DNA of 21,865 bases from Saccoglossus kowalevskii (Eukaryota > Hemichordata > Enteropneusta > Harrimaniidae). The stretch is taken from NCBI RefSeq assembly GCF_000003605.2, contig NW_003131858.1, positions 507,720 to 529,584 on the forward strand. The letters run 5' to 3'. Made by a program: the position numbers and the translations under genes. The notes under the pieces were generated by a model, which saw nothing but the letters and a program-made list of their open reading frames with translations, had not been told where the DNA came from and did not search any database. Below, in pieces: positions 18,167 through 21,865 of the stretch; the first letter of the stretch is position 1; every line of letters starts with the position of its first letter.

Positions 18167-20634
18167 GTTGGTTGACAAATTATACTCAAAAACTTATTGT
18201 TAATCGTTATCATTTCCAATTATACATGATGTAAGTTCATTTAGACTGTTTATAGTATTTATAGTTTAGGTGTCATTTTTCGTACATTTGACGTCTATTT
18301 AAGACTGATGTTTATTGTGGCCAGCATGAATGGGTAAACTTTGGTGCAACAATAAGCTGTTATCATCATAAAAAGTGTTAAATGCTTTTTCAATGCTCCG
18401 ATTATCTTTCAAAATAAACTAGATTGTTGGTTTAAAAATCATGCTGTTTTTCCATCAAAATCAAAGCCAAAAGATCGTACTACAACATCAGTAAATCTTT
18501 TCCATGTTGCAGTTGTCATTCGGTCACTGAACATTCATTAACATATTTAAATGAGCTATGGTAATTAGAACACGTTGGCACCATCCATCAGTTTCAGGTC
18601 AACTCGTGTACGGTAAAAACATGGCGGATATCGCATTGAGCATTTACATGTGACCGAAATCATCCGCTTACGATAAAACTAAGTTAAATTTTACTTGCAT
18701 TTCATAACAATTCAACGAATTTATTTTTTGTGCATTATTATAATCACTACTGAATTATAATCAACAATTGCATCAAAGTTCGAAACTGCCTCTCACTGTC
18801 AGTTGGGCCAGGCTTTTTTTATTAGCTCCGCTGTCGACTTTGTCGAGCGGAGCTTATCATACATGTATGAGTGATTGTCCGTCGGCGTCTGTCGTCCGTG
18901 TCAATGTTTTACTTTTTCGACTTCTTCTTGAAAACTACAAGCCTGAATGCTTTGATACTTGGTGTATATGTACCTTGGGTAGACCTCTCTTAGGTTTGTT
19001 CATTTCATGTTGATATCTTCAATTCTCTAATTTTGGTGAATATTTTTGTCATTTTTAGTAGAAAGTGATATTTTCGACTTCTTGTTAAAAACTGTAAGTC
19101 CCATTGCTTTGATATTAGATATATAGGTACTACATGTGGACCTCTCTTAGATTTGTTTATTTTGTAATGATATCTTTAATTCTCTAATTTTGGTGAATAT
19201 TTTTGTCATTTTTGGTAAAAAGTGATATTTTGGACTTCTTGTTAAAAACCACAAGTCCAATTGCTTTGATACTACATATATAAGTACAACATGTGGACCT
19301 CTCTCAGATTTGTTCATTTCGTGATTATATCTTCAATTCTCTAATTTTGGTGAATATTTTTGTAATCTTTGGTAAAAAGTGATATTTTCGACTTCTTGTT
19401 AAAAACCAATAGTTCAATTGCTTTGATATTACATATATAGATACTGCATGTAGACCTTTCTCAGATTTGTTCATTTCGTGGTGATATCTTCAATTCTCTA
19501 ATTTTGGTGAATATTTTTGTCATTTTTGGTAAAAAGTGATATTTTCGACTTCTTGTTAAAAACTGTAAGTCCGATTGCTTTGATATTATATATATATAGG
19601 TACTACATGTGGACCTCTCTCAGATTTGTTCATTTTGTGATGATATCTTCAATTTTCTAATTTTGGTGAATATTTTTGTAATTTTTGGTAAAAAGTGATA
19701 TTTTCGACTTCTTGTTAAAAACCAAAAGTTCATTTGCTTTGATATTACATATATAAATACTACATGTAGACCTTTCTCAGATTTGTTCATTTCGTGATGA
19801 TATCTTCAATTCTCTAATTTTGGTGAATATTTTTGTCATTTTTGGTAGAAAAGGATATTTTCGACTTCTTGTTAAAAACTGCAAGTTCGATTGCTTTGAT
19901 ACTATACATATTGTTCACTTTCTAATGATGTCTTCAGTTCTTTAATTGAAATGTGCATTGCTAACAGCGGAACTATCTCAGCCGATAGGCTGCTTGTTCC
20001 TTGTTTCTTGAGTTTTTATAAGGCAATTTTTTTGAGGAGGGCAGAAAAAAAATTAAATTAATTCTTTTTTCCCATTAGATTTGTGTGATTCTCAAAGAAT
20101 TGTAAGTGAGATCATTGATCGGAGAGAAGAAATGAAATAAAATTTTATTCCATGTATAACCTTGTTTCTCATCTGCACGAGACTTCGGTACTTTGATCAT
20201 GATACTCCCACGAAAATGCAACTTGGATTTGTTATGTGGCGGGCGGTAAAAAAATGAAGATAAAAATAATATTTTTTTAGCATTTTTTTGCGGTTACAAG
20301 TCGGCGGGCACGAGAAATTAGCTGAAATAAAATTTTATTTTTATTTCATTTTTGGCTCCTGTTCATTCGGCGGGTTCGCAAAACAAGGGATAATAAAAGT
20401 CTAGCCTTGTAGTCCTAGAAATTCCTGTCAGTTTTAGTCCAAAACGGTACTTGTCAGGCATAAATAGTTTTCTTCTTAAAATTGTATGTTGGAAAACAAT
20501 GGGCATTGCAATTACAATAATTCATTTGCATATTACCCACTAGATCATTTTCAATTTTTTTTTTCAGAGTTGAAAATGTTTCCAATTTTTACTCCACCAT
20601 CAACCCCCTCACCGACAGCAAAGAGACATCAGAG
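17047..20634 (+). CDS. ESCO2: ESCO cohesin acetyltransferase, N-terminal part (incomplete)
   Basis: This is the N-terminal portion of an Eco1/ESCO-type acetyltransferase, which acetylates SMC3 on chromatin in S phase to establish sister-chromatid cohesion. Exons seen are 17042-18166 and 20568-20634; codon 374 (GAG) is split between them and the phases agree. Residues 87-107, SFYSGNKSKYISPIERKQLR plus E, match the MCM-binding box A of ESCO2 as I recall it (SFYNQNKWYLNPLERK). KMFPIFTPPS (376-385) matches the [FY]PIF motif before the zinc finger in ESCO2 (VYPIFSASS). Between them lies a basic disordered region with S/T-P-R/K clusters at about 176-184, 205-214 and 324-344 and a KKRKR localisation signal (326-330); SP/TP sites suggest CDK phosphorylation. 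The CCHH zinc finger and GNAT domain are outside the window. The start is chosen because the acceptor TTACAG lies 5 bp before ATG 17047. It could equally be the single invertebrate ESCO1/2 gene. Confidence 0.85.
18167..20567 (+). other. ESCO intron with pearl-like repeat
   Basis: A 2401-nt GT-AG intron. The segment 18167-18823 holds nothing recognised. 18824-19995 is a tandem-core element described separately. 19996-20567 has two copies of the palindromic GAAATAAAATTTTATT (near 20133 and 20323) about 190 bp apart but no gene. Confidence 0.7.
18824..19995. mobile_element. Pearl-like element with 157-bp tandem core
   Basis: It opens with a hairpin: AGCTCCGCT (18824-18832) pairs with AGCGGAGCT (18846-18854), with CGAC/GTCG inside and a 3-base loop. 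A unique leader (TATGAGTGATTGTCCGTCGGC...) follows. Seven head-to-tail units of 157 bp (one of 159) are marked by CGACTTCTT at about 18918, 19075, 19232, 19389, 19546, 19705 and 19862. The tail contains GCTAACAGCGGAACTATCTC near 19955. Unique ends around a roughly 160-bp tandem core recall the bivalve pearl elements, which are thought to be Helitron/Helentron-related. I infer kinship only from architecture, and the exact ends are uncertain. Confidence 0.65.
20568..20634 (+). CDS. ESCO2: ESCO small exon with PIF motif
   Basis: A strong acceptor (TCAATTTTTTTTTTCAG) and donor (AGAG|GTAAGG) bound 67 nt. Joined to the previous exon it codes E-LKMFPIFTPPSTPSPTAKRH-Q plus two bases. The PIF motif agrees with the vertebrate ESCO2 position upstream of the zinc finger. 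The following exon was not found before the window end, so this intron exceeds 1.2 kb. Confidence 0.83.
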
Positions 20635-20916
20635 GTAAGGCAAAATAAAGAAAAAATTGTATGTCATTTTGTTTGGCGATTTGATTGAAAGTGGTAGCTT
20701 TGTTTTTTTTCTCATAGGCCAACATTAATCTGTTTCTAAAATATACCATCGTAGTTTAATTTGATGCAATGGCAAAACATTTTCTCATTCTTTACTTTTG
20801 ATGGTTTTGATGATGTACAAAATGGGCCACTGATCACATTTTTAAGATATCCCTTTCTGCCGATCATGGAATGACTGCACGGGATGCTATAGAAAACAAT
20901 TAATACATTAATCTAA

Positions 20917-21157
20917 AGGGATCTCGCCAGCCCAACGTGAGTGCTGGTCGGTCATGAATATTAATGAACTATATGAATATTAATTAGCAATGAATATTAA
21001 TGAGTTTGGTCGCAGTGCAAATATTTTTGGAATTAAGACATGTTTCACAATTTAGAAGAGTTTGAATTTAAAAATTAAATATATTCGAATTGCGAATGCT
21101 ACAGACTTAAAAACAGAAACAAATAAATCATTGTTGCAATATTAAAGTCTATTGCAA
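20917..21157 (+). mobile_element. Second copy of the 1.3-kb transposon, left end
   Basis: AGGGATCTCGCCAGCCCAAC and the following 240 bp match 11089-11337 closely, including three ATGAATATTAAT motifs, TTAGAAGAGTTTGAATTTAA and AAAACAGAAACAAATAAAT. Homology stops at GTCTATTGCAA, just before another repeat (21168). No right end with the flanking 8 bp was found before the window ends, so the copy is truncated or interrupted. Confidence 0.85.
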
Positions 21158-21167
21158 TCAGTGATTG

Positions 21168-21255
21168 CAGTGTTCTCCCCAGACTTCATGTCAAGCATCA
21201 CGGTCAATTTGCATAACACTGCATCTAATTTGCATAATTTATTTGCATAATAATC
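21168..21255 (+). repeat. CAGTGTTCTCCCCAG-family repeat, copy 1
   Basis: Begins CAGTGTTCTCCCCAG, then TCAAGCATCACGGTC, then three ATTTGCATAA-type motifs. The same order recurs at 21789. It looks like the terminus of a dispersed DNA element; its other end is not identified. Confidence 0.7.
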
Positions 21256-21788
21256 AGTTTTTCCCAAAAAATATTGTCAATCTACAATTAATAAGATAAG
21301 ATATTTTTATATCTGATAAATTTTATATCATTTTACTGCATTGTATTTTATGTTTTTGTATCAAGTGAAATAAAGTTTGAAATAGAAGACCATAAAAAGG
21401 AAAAAAAAATTGAAAGACTCGTGTTATAGCCAGTCAGTCAATATAATGTTATTCATGAATGTAACTGGTTCATCATTGTGTACAATTTTTTGTGCTCATG
21501 TCACTGTCGGTTCATATAAACGTCGGGTTAAATTTATAAAGTCGGCGTGATATCGAAATATGTTGAAATTAATGAATCAATAATTAGAAAAAAATTCTAC
21601 AACGGCAGTTTGGCGATTTTTCATTGCAATATACCTTGTGAGTAACGCTACGATCACCGTAACATTGTCAGCTGACGGCATTGCGTTGGACGGGTATTCA
21701 CTGCTGCTATTGCGATCATTGGTATCTGACTTTTTGGTATGAAATACACAAATTGTTTATTAAAACGATTCATTGACGATTATCATAG
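21256..21788. other. Intronic or intergenic, nothing recognised
   Basis: AT-rich sequence between two copies of one dispersed repeat. I looked for the ESCO zinc-finger exon (CxxCGMxY...ExxH) and did not find it. No other feature was supported. Confidence 0.45.
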
Positions 21789-21865
21789 CAGTGTTCTCCC
21801 CAGGCTCAGAGGCAAGCATGGCGGTCTAATTTTGCATGCTAATTTGCATACTAATTTGCATATTT
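21789..21865 (+). repeat. CAGTGTTCTCCCCAG-family repeat, copy 2 (cut by window end)
   Basis: Same start as the copy at 21168, then GGCAAGCATGGCGGTC and three ATTTGCAT/TTTGCAT motifs. It runs to the edge of the window. Confidence 0.7.

Noticed and set aside
16953-18178. Antisense frames of 70-181 codons opposite the ESCO exon
   Set aside because: They are shadows of a Ser/Lys/Pro-rich coding exon, which removes stops on the other strand.
18768-19013. 81-codon frame at the start of the pearl-like element
   Set aside because: It covers the hairpin and leader of a repeated element and has no domain.

Overview
This is eukaryotic, almost certainly animal, genomic DNA. It has spliced genes with GT-AG introns, non-coding sequence rich in A and T, many mini-satellites and short inverted-repeat transposons, and two gene models that match animal chromatin and cell-cycle proteins. 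The repeat style (pearl-like tandem-core element, 146-bp satellite, Tx1/L1-type LINE fragment) suggests a marine invertebrate such as a mollusc or another lophotrochozoan or deuterostome. I cannot name the species.

Layout. Positions 1-9.1 kb hold no intact gene. This part contains a 29-bp tandem array (940-2194), a non-autonomous DNA transposon with 8-bp target duplications (2506-2893), a broken ubiquitin-specific protease copy on the minus strand (3298-4099), a 107-bp triplication, a 146-bp satellite of about 14 units (5.23-7.35 kb), a LINE endonuclease fragment (7879-8157) and a pogo/Tigger-like MITE (8714-8891). From 9.1 to 14.4 kb there is a complete four-exon minus-strand gene for MRGBP/Eaf7, a subunit of the NuA4/TIP60 acetyltransferase complex (173 aa). 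Its phases agree at all three introns, and intron 1 uses a GC donor. Intron 2 carries a 33-bp minisatellite split by a 1.3-kb transposon that left an 8-bp duplication. From 14.4 to 14.65 kb there is a short, probably bidirectional promoter with an E2F-like site. From 14.65 kb to beyond the window end lies the 5' part of an ESCO (Eco1/ESCO2-type cohesin acetyltransferase) gene on the plus strand: a probable 5'UTR exon, a large exon for the basic S/T-P-rich N-terminus, and a 67-bp exon with a conserved PIF motif. The zinc finger and catalytic domain must lie to the right of the window. Its second intron holds a pearl-like element with a 157-bp tandem core, and further transposon copies lie near the end.

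The two real genes, MRGBP and ESCO, are divergently arranged with about 250 bp between their 5' ends. One acts in histone acetylation and the other in SMC3 acetylation during S phase, so shared promoter control is plausible but is inference. I found no convincing undescribed biological system. The most interesting items are the divergent gene pair with its upstream-ORF arrangement, the datable transposon insertion into the minisatellite, and the unusual repeat families.
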